The position numbers and the translations under genes were made by a program. 64,000 nt of DNA. Source: Natronosalvus rutilus (GTDB taxonomy: Archaea > Halobacteriota > Halobacteria > Halobacteriales > Natrialbaceae). The DNA lies in NCBI RefSeq assembly GCF_024204665.1, contig NZ_CP100355.1:3515451-3579450 (forward strand), read 5' to 3'. Every line of letters begins with the position of its first letter. The first letter of the stretch is position 1. The notes under the pieces are model-generated. The model was not told the origin of the DNA, ran no database searches, and worked only from the letters and a program-made list of their open reading frames with translations. Below are positions 44,731 through 53,171 of the stretch, piece after piece.

Positions 44731-44892
44731 GCGAACAAAGTGAGCGAGCGGGCCGACGACTGACCCGAAGCGAACGAAGTTAGCGAAGGGGAAGGAGGAG
44801 TGCTTTTGGTCCACCTTTTGCCGAGCGACAGCACGTCGTACGCCAGCATTGCTGGCGTCGACGCGATACGAGCGCAGCGCAAAAGGTGGGTG
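44731..44892 (-). repeat. dispersed stem-loop element, copy 2, abutting the stop codon of the AI-2E permease gene
   Basis: Same layout as the copy at 3661-3806. On the minus strand it begins right after the TAA at 44893-44895. Outer arms 44811-44821 (CCACCTTTTGC) and 44879-44889 (GCAAAAGGTGG) pair perfectly over 11 bases. Compared with copy 1, the second arm position covaries (CGA with TCG there, CCA with TGG here). An internal hairpin (44840-44858, ACGCCAGCA and TGCTGGCGT around one base) differs completely in sequence from copy 1's but sits in the same place. Conserved flanking blocks are ggaaggaNgagtgcttttggtc and gagcgggccgacgactgaccc. Confidence 0.75.
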
Positions 44893-46041
44893 TTAATCCG
44901 TCTCGCCCGCCGGCTCCTCGCCAGCGACCTTCGCGGCGGACATCTCGAGCCTCGTCGGAGCCTGGGCGGGTTCCTCCGCGAGCGTGGGTCGCGGCTCGAG
45001 GTTGCCGTAGGCCTCCCCGAAGACGTTGAGACCGGCCTTGAACACCGCGAGGAGGACCGGACCGAGGAACAGGCCCATGATCCCGAGCAGGTAGAGCCCG
45101 CCGATGACGCCGACGAGGACGACCGCGGGGTGGACCCCCGACTGACGGTCGACGAAGATGGCGCGCAGGTAGTTGTCGACGACCGAGAGGACCGCGGCGC
45201 CGTAGGCGAGCAAGAGGAGTCCGGCGCCGGTTTCGCCGCTGGCGAGGAGGTAGCCGGCGGCCGGCCCCCAGACGAGCCAGACGCCGATGGCCGGCAGGAA
45301 GGCGGCGACGATCATGACCAGCGTCCAGAAGGCGACGTTGGAGATGCCGGCGACCCAGAGACCGAGGCCGCCGAGGGCACCCTGGACGAGCGCGACCAGG
45401 ACGTGACTGCGGATGACTGCCCAGGTGACGACCCGGATTTCCTCGAACAGTTCGTCCCGGACGACGGGGTCGAGCGGGGCGATGGCGCCGACCCAGTCGA
45501 CGAATCGGTCGCCGTCAACCAAGAAGTAGTAGAGCAAGAAGACGAGGACGACCATACCGACGCCCATCTCGAGGCCGGAGTTGAGCAGGCGAACGGATTC
45601 GTCCAGCAGGAGGTTGATGACGCGAGTGAGGACGTCGGTTTCGACGCCGGTGAGCGCCTGTTCCTCGAGGGCGGCTACCGTCTGTGGGTCGAGGCCGAAG
45701 TCTTCGGCCGTCGTGCGGGCCCCCTCGAGCAGGTTGCGGCCGTCCAGGCCACGGAGAAACGAGAACACGGTTTGAAAGAGGATCACCGAGAAGAGTAGCA
45801 GCGGCACGACGGCGGTGACGACGGCGACGACGGTCAACGCCAGGGCGACGAGTTTCGTCCCATAGCGATTCCCGAGCCGCGTCGGTTCGAGTCGTTTCTC
45901 GAGACGGCGCTGGACGGGGAAGAGGACGAACGCGAGCAGACAGGCAGCCATCACGTACGGAAAGATAGGAAGAACCATCAGCGCGGCAATGTAGCCGAGG
46001 ATCAACAGCGAGAGTACGAAGAACCCGGCTCGAATATCCAT
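44893..46041 (-). CDS. AI-2E family transporter (PerM/TqsA-type permease)
   Basis: 382 residues with about eight membrane helices: GFFVLSLLILGYIAALMVLP, then a cytosolic loop (RRLEKRLEPTRLGNRYGTKL), a long central non-membrane part (about 105-165) and IRSHVLVALVQGALGGLGLW with VDNYLRAIFVDRQSGVHPAV and GIMGLFLGPVLLAVF, all typical of the AI-2E/PerM family. Members export AI-2 or exchange Na+/H+; the haloarchaeal role is unknown. Start ATG at 46041; upstream in-frame codons overlap the next gene and lack hydrophobicity. Its stop codon touches the stem-loop element. Confidence 0.88.
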   Translation of the reverse strand: MDIRAGFFVLSLLILGYIAALMVLPIFPYVMAACLLAFVLFPVQRRLEKRLEPTRLGNRYGTKLVALALTVVAVVTAVVPLLLFSVILFQTVFSFLRGLDGRNLLEGARTTAEDFGLDPQTVAALEEQALTGVETDVLTRVINLLLDESVRLLNSGLEMGVGMVVLVFLLYYFLVDGDRFVDWVGAIAPLDPVVRDELFEEIRVVTWAVIRSHVLVALVQGALGGLGLWVAGISNVAFWTLVMIVAAFLPAIGVWLVWGPAAGYLLASGETGAGLLLLAYGAAVLSVVDNYLRAIFVDRQSGVHPAVVLVGVIGGLYLLGIMGLFLGPVLLAVFKAGLNVFGEAYGNLEPRPTLAEEPAQAPTRLEMSAAKVAGEEPAGETD

Positions 46042-46102
46042 AGCGAGTTCTAACGTGACAGTCCCATAAGTCTTCACTTTCAGCGGGGCCAGTGGTGACG
46101 AT

Positions 46103-46801
46103 TTACAGCGGGATCGGGAGCCACTGGAGGGACTCGAGCAGTTCCGTGGGGTCGAACAGCGGCTCCCGGAGGACCAGCCAGTCCAGGAGCACCAGTCCAG
46201 CACCGTGGGCGACGACCGAGGGCAGGATCGAGTTCGAGTGGTAGTCGACGGCGCCGAAGAGGACGTCCGTCGGTCCCGAGAGCAGGAACTCGATCGGTGG
46301 CTTCGCGGCGTGGTGGATCATGTAGACGACGGGGCTGATGAACACGGCCACGATGCCGATTTCCTTGACGCCGACGCAGAGCAGCCCCCGGTAGTAGGTC
46401 TCGGCGGCGAGGGCGAGCGTAAACAGCTGGATAGCGTGGGGGAGAAACTCGCCCATCGCGAGCGACGTTTCCCACATCGGGTAGTACGCGCGGATCGTGG
46501 GGAGCGTCGAGCCGACGAGGTAGATCGGGAGGACGAACATTGCGAGCAACACGGCGTTACGGATCGCGACGCGGTCGACGTGCCAGCCGATGTGGCGCCC
46601 GTGGGTGTAGCCGAGCGCGAGCGGCCCGCCGATCAAGACGACCGAGTCGAAGATCGCCCGTCGGCCGATGGACTCCGGGACGCCAGTCATCCAGACGATC
46701 GTCAGAACTGCACCCGCGATCAACGACTTCTGAACCCAGGATCGGTCACCGAGGTGTTCGCGCACCCACCGGCGAGGGCCCGATTCGTCCACCTGTTCCA
46801 C
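46103..46801 (-). CDS. CPBP family intramembrane protease-like protein
   Basis: 232 residues with six to seven membrane helices. The CPBP motif 1 reads LAAETYYRGLLCVG (about 131-144): the usual paired Glu (EExxxR) has only one Glu, the first position being Ala. A His motif follows (VYMIHHAAKPPIEF). A third region is VVAHGAGLVLLDWLVLRE. Family members are membrane proteases or ligand-binding proteins; the missing first Glu leaves activity uncertain. Seven bases before it, on the same strand, lies a DUF5789 gene, so they form a likely two-gene transcript. Confidence 0.8.
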   Translation of the reverse strand: MEQVDESGPRRWVREHLGDRSWVQKSLIAGAVLTIVWMTGVPESIGRRAIFDSVVLIGGPLALGYTHGRHIGWHVDRVAIRNAVLLAMFVLPIYLVGSTLPTIRAYYPMWETSLAMGEFLPHAIQLFTLALAAETYYRGLLCVGVKEIGIVAVFISPVVYMIHHAAKPPIEFLLSGPTDVLFGAVDYHSNSILPSVVAHGAGLVLLDWLVLREPLFDPTELLESLQWLPIPL

Positions 46802-46807
46802 GATTCG

Positions 46808-47149
46808 TTACTCGCTCGAGGCCGGTTCGTCGGCGGTCGACGCGCTCGAGTCCGCCGTCGTGCCCGAGTCCGCCGTCGCGACCGGTCCGGTTCCGACGAC
46901 GTCGCGGACGTGTTCCGCGAACTCCTGGTGGCGCTCGAAGTACGTCTCGTCGACGTCCTCGAGGACGCTCGAAATAGTTCGGGGACCGTCGGGCGTTCGG
47001 ATCTCGCTCTGGCCCTCGAGTCGGTCGATTTCGCTCTTCTGGATAGGCCAGTGCAGGCGAGAAGTCACGCGTGCGAGGGGGGCTCCCTCGACAGGCGTGT
47101 GCTCACCGAGCTCGACGGCAGGCGTCGAATCTTCTTCCTCGTCACTCAT
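46808..47149 (-). CDS. DUF5789 family protein
   Basis: 113 residues. VELGEHTPVEGAPLARVTSR, LHWPIQKSEIDRLEGQSEIR, TPDGPRTISSVLEDVDETYF and FAEHVRDVVGTGPV are the full family pattern of this small haloarchaeal protein; the function is unknown. An Ala/Ser/Thr-rich tail (about 92-113) is disordered. The ATG at 47149 is preferred over 47179, since the added ten residues are basic and outside the family. Its stop is 6 bases before the CPBP gene. Confidence 0.85.
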   Translation of the reverse strand: MSDEEEDSTPAVELGEHTPVEGAPLARVTSRLHWPIQKSEIDRLEGQSEIRTPDGPRTISSVLEDVDETYFERHQEFAEHVRDVVGTGPVATADSGTTADSSASTADEPASSE

Positions 47150-47352
47150 ACGCGAGCGTTCGCGAGCCCGTCGATTCAAGCTTTCGTTTCCGGGGGACCA
47201 CCATCGGCGGCACTGCAGGCGAGCGTTCGCTCGTGTGACTTGAGTCGCTCGAGTCAGCGCCGTCGTCGCACGAACCGACGCGTCGGAATCGCTCCTCGGG
47301 TCGTCACGCGAGACGACGCGATAGCGTCGCTCCTCGAGCCGAAATCATCTCT

Positions 47353-47377
47353 GGTATTTTACATACGTCTGACGTAT
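47353..47377 (+). promoter_or_regulatory. TATA and ATACGT-CTG-ACGTAT inverted repeat before the DUF7139-like gene
   Basis: The A/T-rich ggtattttac (47353-47362) precedes a perfect inverted repeat with 6-base arms (47363-47368 and 47372-47377). The ATG at 47409 follows 31 bases later, so there is probably a short leader. A related repeat is found before the gene at 27825. Confidence 0.45.
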
Positions 47378-47408
47378 CGTTTTGTGGAATGAGCCCCATT
47401 GGGCGGAC

Positions 47409-48296
47409 ATGACAAGCCTGACGGACGTCTACGACGGGCCCGGAACGGGAACGAGCCACCGGCGGCTGTACGCCGGAACGGCACTCGTCGCCGTCGGGGC
47501 GCTGCTCTCGGTCGTCGCTGTCGTCGTCGCGACGACCTCGACGTTCGCGAGCATGTTCGCCGACCAGTACGGTCCGGTTCTGTGGGCGGGGGTGCTCGCC
47601 GGAACCGGCGTTCCACTGGCGCTGTTGGGGGTCTTCGCCGTCCTCCCGGCGAGTCGTCGCGTGCAGGCCGCCGCCGTGATCGGCACGACCATCTGCCTGC
47701 TCGGCGTCGTCTTCTTCTCGTACGCTTACCCGGACCACTGGCGCAACCACGGCCAGAACCTCACGCTCCAGGTGTCCGTCGTCTACCTCTTCGGCCTCTT
47801 CACCGCGATGTGGTGTCTGTTCACCGGCGTCGTCAACTTCAAGACGCGAAACGATCCCGGCGGCATGCTCGAGATGAACGTCACCCGCCGAAACCAGACG
47901 AAGGTCGTCGAGGTCGAGTCCTCGAAGGGCGGCCTGGGCGGTATCGGCTTCCTCGGTGGAACGCCCGACGGCGAGGTCGATACGCAGACGAACACGAACG
48001 CCGAGAGCGGCGGGCCGTCGCCCGGAAACCCGTCCCCGGCGGCCAGCGACGGTGGGTCGACCACGCAGGACATTCGATCACCGCTCGACGACGGGCCCTC
48101 GGCGGACGCCACCGAATCGGATGCCGTCATCGTCGACGGGCCGGCGGCCGCCGATCCGACCGATCGCTACTGCGGGAACTGCCAGCATTTCCAGTACGTC
48201 CGGACGTCGAACGGGATGACGCCCTACTGCGGGCGCTTCGACGAGACGATGGACGACATGGACGCCTGCGAGGAGTGGACGCCGAATCGCCGGTAG
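47409..48296 (+). CDS. membrane protein with C-terminal Cys cluster (DUF7139-like)
   Basis: 295 residues. Four membrane helices occupy about 20-150 (YAGTALVAVGALLSVVAVVV; GPVLWAGVLAGTGVPLALLG; VQAAAVIGTTICLLGVVFF; VSVVYLFGLFTAMWCLF). A short conserved segment follows: NPGGMLEMNVTRRNQTKVV-type (seen as DPGGMLEMNVTRR). A long Pro/Ser/Asp linker leads to a C-terminal cluster RYCGNCQHFQYV, MTPYCGRFDETMDDMDAC that probably binds zinc. Function unknown; the family assignment is by resemblance to haloarchaeal DUF7139 proteins. Start ATG at 47409. Confidence 0.75.
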   Translation: MTSLTDVYDGPGTGTSHRRLYAGTALVAVGALLSVVAVVVATTSTFASMFADQYGPVLWAGVLAGTGVPLALLGVFAVLPASRRVQAAAVIGTTICLLGVVFFSYAYPDHWRNHGQNLTLQVSVVYLFGLFTAMWCLFTGVVNFKTRNDPGGMLEMNVTRRNQTKVVEVESSKGGLGGIGFLGGTPDGEVDTQTNTNAESGGPSPGNPSPAASDGGSTTQDIRSPLDDGPSADATESDAVIVDGPAAADPTDRYCGNCQHFQYVRTSNGMTPYCGRFDETMDDMDACEEWTPNRR

Positions 48297-48395
48297 ACCA
48301 CTGACTCGTCATTCTCGCCGCTTCGTCGTTCCCTCGAGTCCGAGCGGCCGCGTCGAACGAAAGAGTAGAAGTGTCCCGTCCGTGAACCACATTCC

Positions 48396-49697
48396 ATGTA
48401 CGACCGCATCAAGGGCTTTCGCGACTTCTACCCCGGCGAGATGGCCGCTCGCCGCCAGGCGATCGACACCCTCGAGGAGACGGCGCATCGCTACGGCTTT
48501 CGTGAGATTGGCACGCCGGCACTCGAGCGCGCCGAAATGTGGACGGACAAGAGCGGCGACGACATCGTCGACGAATTGTACGCCTTCGAGGACCAGGGCG
48601 GCCGCCACGTCACCCTCACCCCGGAACTGACGCCGACGGTCGCCCGGATGGTCGTCGCCAAGCAACAGGAACTCTCGAAGCCGATCAAGTGGTTCTCGAC
48701 GCGCCCATTCTGGCGCTACGAACAGGTCCAGCAGGGCCGCCAGCGTGAGTTCTACCAGACCAACGTCGACATCTTTGGCTCCTCGGAACCGGAAGCCGAC
48801 GCCGAGATCCTGGCGTGGGCGGCCGACGCGCTCACCGGTCTCGGCCTGACGAGCGAGCACTTCGAGTTCCGCGTCTCCCACCGCGACATCCTCGGCGGCA
48901 TCTTCGAGACCTACGGCGACGACGTCGACGTCGAAGCGGCCATCAGGGCCGTCGACAAGTCGGACAAACTCGAGCGCGCCGAGTACCACGGGCTGCTCGC
49001 CGACGCCGGCCTCGACCGGGGAGACGCCGAAGACGTCGCCGACCTGATCGCCGGGGGCGACCTCGAGGCGGTCGTCGAGTTCGCCGACACCGAGCGCGTC
49101 ACGGCGGCCGTCGAGAACCTGCAGGATGTGCTCGCGGCAGCCGAGGACTTCGGCGCCCGTGAGTACTGCACCATCTCGCTCGAGACGGCTCGCGGGCTCG
49201 ATTACTACACGGGCGTCGTCTTCGAGTGCTTCGACTCCGCGGGGGACGTCTCGCGGTCGATCTTCGGCGGCGGGCGCTACGACGACCTGATCGAGTCCTT
49301 CGACGGCCAGCCGACGCCCGCGGTCGGCGTCGCCCCCGGCCACGCGACCCTGCCGCTGCTCATGCAGCGCGCCGGCGTCTGGCCCGCCGAGGAGGTGACG
49401 ACAGACTACTACATTCTCTCGGTGGGCGACACCCGCTCGGAGGCCTCGCGGATCGCTCGCGAACTCAGAAACCGGGGCCACGTCGTCGAGAGCGACGTCG
49501 CTGGGCGCTCCTTCGGCGCCCAACTGGGGTACGCCGACTCGATCAACGCTGAGACGACGGTCATCGTCGGCGAGCGCGACCTCGAAAACGACGAGATTAC
49601 GGTCAAGGAAATGGCCTCGGGCGACGAGGTCCAGGCGCCCGTGGATTCGTTCCCCGGCGACGTCGAGCGCCCGACCATCGACGATTTCGACGCCTGA
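48396..49697 (+). CDS. hisS: histidyl-tRNA synthetase
   Basis: 433 residues. Class II aminoacyl-tRNA synthetase: motif 1 region RIKGFRDFYPGEMAARRQAI, motif 2 KWFSTRPFWRYEQVQQGRQR (about 108-127) with the histidine-binding RGLDYYTGVVFECFD (about 267-281, the HisA motif), and motif 3 GGGRYDDLIESF (about 290-301, with PAVGVAPGHATLPLL). The C-terminal anticodon-binding domain covers about 330-420. Length matches archaeal HisRS. It stands alone, 100 bases after the DUF7139-like gene. Confidence 0.95.
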   Translation: MYDRIKGFRDFYPGEMAARRQAIDTLEETAHRYGFREIGTPALERAEMWTDKSGDDIVDELYAFEDQGGRHVTLTPELTPTVARMVVAKQQELSKPIKWFSTRPFWRYEQVQQGRQREFYQTNVDIFGSSEPEADAEILAWAADALTGLGLTSEHFEFRVSHRDILGGIFETYGDDVDVEAAIRAVDKSDKLERAEYHGLLADAGLDRGDAEDVADLIAGGDLEAVVEFADTERVTAAVENLQDVLAAAEDFGAREYCTISLETARGLDYYTGVVFECFDSAGDVSRSIFGGGRYDDLIESFDGQPTPAVGVAPGHATLPLLMQRAGVWPAEEVTTDYYILSVGDTRSEASRIARELRNRGHVVESDVAGRSFGAQLGYADSINAETTVIVGERDLENDEITVKEMASGDEVQAPVDSFPGDVERPTIDDFDA

Positions 49698-49754
49698 GGT
49701 GGCGCCGTCCGTTGTGACCGGACCTTCTTGCTCGAGCGACTCGAAGAATGAGGT

Positions 49755-50387
49755 GTGACCGACGAGGAACGACGACGCTGGAACGACCGCTACGAGGACT
49801 CGACCTACCGCTCGCCCGGCGATCCGTCGGCCGTTCTCGAGGCCCTCGCGGACGACCTGCCTGCGGGTCGGGCGCTCGACGTCGCCACTGGCGGCGGGCG
49901 AAACGCTCGATTCCTCGCCGAGTGCGGGTGGACGGTCGACGCCATCGACATCTCGAGCGCCGTGCTCTCGCGGGCCCGAGAGCGGGAACAGGATCGCGAG
50001 CGGTTGCTCGAGCGGGCGCTGGCGATCAACTGGATCCTGGCCGACGTGGATAGCTACGGGTTTCGCGCGAACGCCTACGACCTGGTCACGATCAGTTTCT
50101 TCGACGCCCGCGACCGCCTGCCCGCGATTCTCGAGTCGCTCGCCCCCGGTGGCGTCCTCGTTTACGAACACTACCTGGACGACGCGGACGGCGGCGGCCC
50201 CGGAAACCGCTACCGCTTCGAACCGAACGAACTCCTCGAGGCCTGCTCGAGGCTCGAGATCCGGTACTACGCCGAGCGGGAGGTCGACGGCGAGCGTCTG
50301 GTAACCCTGGTCGGTCACCGATCCGAGAATTCCGAGAGAGGGGATTCCGATCAGGGGGAGTGGTTCCCGACGTTTCGCGTCCCCTGA
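49755..50387 (+). CDS. SAM-dependent class I methyltransferase
   Basis: 210 residues from GTG 49755. Motif I LDVATGGGRNARFLAECGW (about 41-59) binds SAM, and VDAIDISSAVLSRAR follows as motif II. YDLVTISFFDARDRL and LAPGGVLVYEHYLDD (about 128-142) are motifs post-I and III. The substrate is not recognised; the closest group is the small haloarchaeal/tellurite-resistance-type methyltransferases. The polar C-terminal end is unusual. It lies 57 bases after hisS and 46 before a metallophosphoesterase gene, on the same strand. Confidence 0.82.
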   Translation: MTDEERRRWNDRYEDSTYRSPGDPSAVLEALADDLPAGRALDVATGGGRNARFLAECGWTVDAIDISSAVLSRAREREQDRERLLERALAINWILADVDSYGFRANAYDLVTISFFDARDRLPAILESLAPGGVLVYEHYLDDADGGGPGNRYRFEPNELLEACSRLEIRYYAEREVDGERLVTLVGHRSENSERGDSDQGEWFPTFRVP

Positions 50388-50433
50388 CTCGAGCGACCAG
50401 AACTATTTTTTGGCCGCCCACCGCACGACAGGT

Positions 50434-50982
50434 ATGCGACTCGCCGTCATTTCCGATACGCACATTCCCGAGCGAGCGGACGCCATCCCGGACGACTTCC
50501 GCGAGCGCATCGCCGGCGCGGACCACACGATTCACGCCGGCGACTTCGAGACCCACGAAGCGCTCGCGAATATTCGCGACCTCGCCGCGGACCTGACCGC
50601 CGTCCACGGCAATGCCGATCCGGCCGACCTCGAGTTGCCAGCGGTGGCGGACGTGACCCTCGAGGACGTAACCTTCGTCGTCACCCACGGCACGCTGAAC
50701 CCGGTCGAGGCGTCCGTCTACGGTCACGACGGGATGGTCATGACCGACGAGGACTGGGCGAACGCCATCGCGGACACCGCTCGAGCCCGGACCCGCGCGT
50801 GGAACGGGGAGGGGGTCGTCGGCATCGGCGGTCATTCCCACAGGGTCGAAGACCGCGTCCACGAGGGGATTCGGCTGCTCAACCCGGGCTCGGTGACGGG
50901 GGCCGACCCTGCCGAGAAGGCGACGATGATGACCGTCGACGTCGAGGACGGTGGACTCGAGGTGACGCTCCACGAGGGCTGA
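50434..50982 (+). CDS. metallophosphoesterase (YfcE/MJ0936-like)
   Basis: 182 residues. Calcineurin-like fold motifs: D-x-H in LAVISDTHIPERADAIP, GD in HTIHAGDFETHEAL, GN in VHGNADPADL, and H in VTHGTLNP with GHSHRVEDRV (about 126-136) near the C-terminus. Together they form a two-metal site. It hydrolyses phosphodiesters or phosphomonoesters; the substrate is unknown. Start ATG at 50434: an A/T run (aactattttttgg) lies about 20-33 bases upstream. Confidence 0.88.
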   Translation: MRLAVISDTHIPERADAIPDDFRERIAGADHTIHAGDFETHEALANIRDLAADLTAVHGNADPADLELPAVADVTLEDVTFVVTHGTLNPVEASVYGHDGMVMTDEDWANAIADTARARTRAWNGEGVVGIGGHSHRVEDRVHEGIRLLNPGSVTGADPAEKATMMTVDVEDGGLEVTLHEG

Positions 50983-51110
50983 TCCTGGCTATCGATAGCG
51001 CTGGAACATCGCCCACCTTAGTGCGCCGGCGACGGCGAGGGCGATAAGCATGCTGACAACGTAGACGAGCGCCGTGAGGACGGGCCACAGCAGGACGACT
51101 CGAGCCTCGC

Positions 51111-52811
51111 TCAGGCCAGCCCGATCTGTTCGGTGTAGGCCCCGTAGTGGTCCTCGAACACCTGCATGATCTCGCCCATCGTCGCGTACGCCTTGACGGC
51201 GTCGACGATGGCCGGCATCGTGTTCTCGTCGCTCCCGATGGCCTCCTTCAGGTCCTCGAGGGCGGCCTCGACGGCCGCGTCGTCGCGCTCGGCTTTCGTC
51301 CGCTCGAGGCGCTCGAGCTGGGTTTCCTGGGCGGCCTCGTCCACGTGGAGGATCTCGGGGCTGGTGTCCTCCTCGATAGTGAACTTGTTGACGCCGACGA
51401 CGACCTCCTCTTCGCGCTCGACGCGCTCCTGGTACTCGTAGGAGGCCTCCTGAATCTCCCGGAGGAAGTAGCCGTCGTCGATGCCCTGGAGGATGCCGTC
51501 TCGCACGGAACCGTCGCCGAGGTCGCGGATGTGCTTGATGTATTCCATCGCCTGCTCCTCGACCTCGTTGGTCAGGGATTCGACGGCGAACGAACCGCCG
51601 AGCGGGTCGACGATATCGGCGGCGCCGGACTCCTCGGCGATAATCTGCTGGGTCCGGAGAGCGACCCTGACAGCCTTCTCGCTGGGCAGGGCGAGCGCCT
51701 CGTCGAAGCTGTTGGTGTGGAGGCTCTGGGTGCCTCCCAGCACCCCGGCGAGGGCCTGGACGGTGACGCGAGCGACGTTGTTGATCGGCTGCTGGGCGGT
51801 CAGCGACTGGCCGGCGGTCTGGGTGTGGAACTTCAGCCGTTTGGATTCGGCGCGCTCGGCGTCGTACCACTCGTCCATCACGCGGGCGTAGATTCGCCGC
51901 GCGGCGCGGAACTTGGCGATCTCCTCGAAGAAGGAGTTGTGGCAATTGAAGAAAAACGAGAGACGCGGCGCGAACTCGTCGACTTCGAGCCCGCGGTCCA
52001 TCGCGTCCTCGACGTAGCCGAAGCCGTCCGCCAGCGTGAAGGCGAGTTCCTGAACGGCCGTCGACCCGGCCTCGCGGATGTGGTAGCCCGAGACCGAGAT
52101 GGGGTGGAACTTCGGGGTCTCCTCGGTGCTGAACTCGACGACGTCGGTCACGAGGTCGAGGGCGGGTTCGGGCGGGATGACCCACTCCTTCTGAGCGATG
52201 AACTCCTTGAACATGTCGTTCTGGAGGGTGCCCCGGACCTGGTCGCGGGGCACGCCCTGCTGGTCGGCCAGCGCGACGTACATCGCGTAGATGACGGGCG
52301 CGGAGGGGTTGATCGTGAAACTCGTCGAGACCTCGCCGACGTCGATGCCGTCGAACAGCACCTCCATGTCCCGCAATGTGTCCACGGCGACGCCTTCTCT
52401 GCCGACCTCGCCGTCGCTCATCGGGTCGTCCGAGTCGAGCCCCATCAGCGTCGGCATGTCGAACGCCGTCGAGAGGCCGGTCTGACCCTGGTCGATCAGG
52501 TAGTGAAAGCGCTCGTTGGTCTCTTCGACGGTCCCGAACCCGGCGAACTGACGCATCGTCCACGTCCGGCCGCGGTACATCGTCGGGTACGGCCCTCGCG
52601 TGTAGGGTTCCTCGCCGGGAAAGCCCAGATCCTCGAGGTAGTCCAGGTCCGAGACGTCGTCGGGGGTGTACAGTCGGTCGACCTCGAGGTTCGAGACCGT
52701 CGCGAACCGGTCCTTGCGCTCCCCGAAGCGTTCAACCACGGGCTCGAGCGTCTCCGATTCCCACTCGGATTCGGCATCCTGGATCGTCTCGAGATCCGCA
52801 TCGTCGTACAT
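51111..52811 (-). CDS. methylmalonyl-CoA mutase large (catalytic) subunit
   Basis: 566 residues covering the CoA-binding TIM barrel: RGPYPTMYRGRTWTMRQFAG (about 83-102), STAFDMPTLMGLDSDDPMS, and the substrate/adenosyl regions HPISVSGYHIREAGSTAV and TAQQPINNVARVTVQALAGV. The B12-binding C-terminal domain is absent. In archaea it is a separate small subunit, which is not adjacent here. The enzyme interconverts methylmalonyl-CoA and succinyl-CoA in propionate metabolism and in the methylaspartate cycle. Start ATG at 52811 rather than 52838, since a TATA-like element lies about 27 bases upstream and family proteins begin near MYDDADLETI. Confidence 0.92.
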   Translation of the reverse strand: MYDDADLETIQDAESEWESETLEPVVERFGERKDRFATVSNLEVDRLYTPDDVSDLDYLEDLGFPGEEPYTRGPYPTMYRGRTWTMRQFAGFGTVEETNERFHYLIDQGQTGLSTAFDMPTLMGLDSDDPMSDGEVGREGVAVDTLRDMEVLFDGIDVGEVSTSFTINPSAPVIYAMYVALADQQGVPRDQVRGTLQNDMFKEFIAQKEWVIPPEPALDLVTDVVEFSTEETPKFHPISVSGYHIREAGSTAVQELAFTLADGFGYVEDAMDRGLEVDEFAPRLSFFFNCHNSFFEEIAKFRAARRIYARVMDEWYDAERAESKRLKFHTQTAGQSLTAQQPINNVARVTVQALAGVLGGTQSLHTNSFDEALALPSEKAVRVALRTQQIIAEESGAADIVDPLGGSFAVESLTNEVEEQAMEYIKHIRDLGDGSVRDGILQGIDDGYFLREIQEASYEYQERVEREEEVVVGVNKFTIEEDTSPEILHVDEAAQETQLERLERTKAERDDAAVEAALEDLKEAIGSDENTMPAIVDAVKAYATMGEIMQVFEDHYGAYTEQIGLA

Positions 52812-53171
52812 GAGCGTAAGTATTGCCGGACGGTCCATTAAGGATTCCGGGAAGGATCGATACGCCGGCGTCGTGGGAGATTACGAAGATGCCAGAGGCG
52901 GGTTCGTTCTCGGTCTTCTCGTCCTTCGAGTGGCAGAGGCGGGACGAAACGACGTCGACGAGGCTAGGCTGCATCTGCAAGCAGCATGGTAACGCACGGC
53001 CCGCTCGAACCACTCAGTGAGTGAGCGGCGGCCACAGTCGCCGCTGCATTTGGAGGGTGAGACGTATGCATACACAACGACAGACGACCACAGACGTAGA
53101 CGGCCGGTGGAACCGTCCGCGAGTGATTAGTCGCGGTCACCGGGACCGGCGACGATCCGCGAGGTGGCACG
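52812..53171. other. 360-base intergenic region between the mutase and the gvp operon
   Basis: No gene is seen. It holds the mutase promoter (minus-strand ccttaatgg, forward 52837-52845), CACTCA/TGAGTG arms at 53011-53023 and the perfect palindrome GTATGCATAC at 53064-53073, about 100 bases before gvpF. There is no gvpA, gvpC, gvpN or gvpO remnant that I can recognise, and no clear TATA box 27 bases before the gvpF GTG, so gvpF likely has a leader. Confidence 0.5.

Noticed and set aside
47150-47352. tRNA or other structured RNA in the gap before the DUF7139-like gene
   Set aside because: No T-loop (GTTCGAATC-like) or cloverleaf pairing was found; only the inverted repeat near the promoter stands out.
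50989-51051. Possible 20-residue hydrophobic peptide (MLIALAVAGALRWAMFQRYR) on the minus strand after the mutase
   Set aside because: It has no promoter or ribosome site and is only the tail of a shadow frame.
51147-52841. 564-codon plus-strand open frame over the mutase gene
   Set aside because: Antisense of a clear mutase gene with no motifs of its own.
52823-53020. 65-codon open frame between the mutase and gvpF
   Set aside because: No family pattern, no start signal, and it overlaps the mutase promoter.
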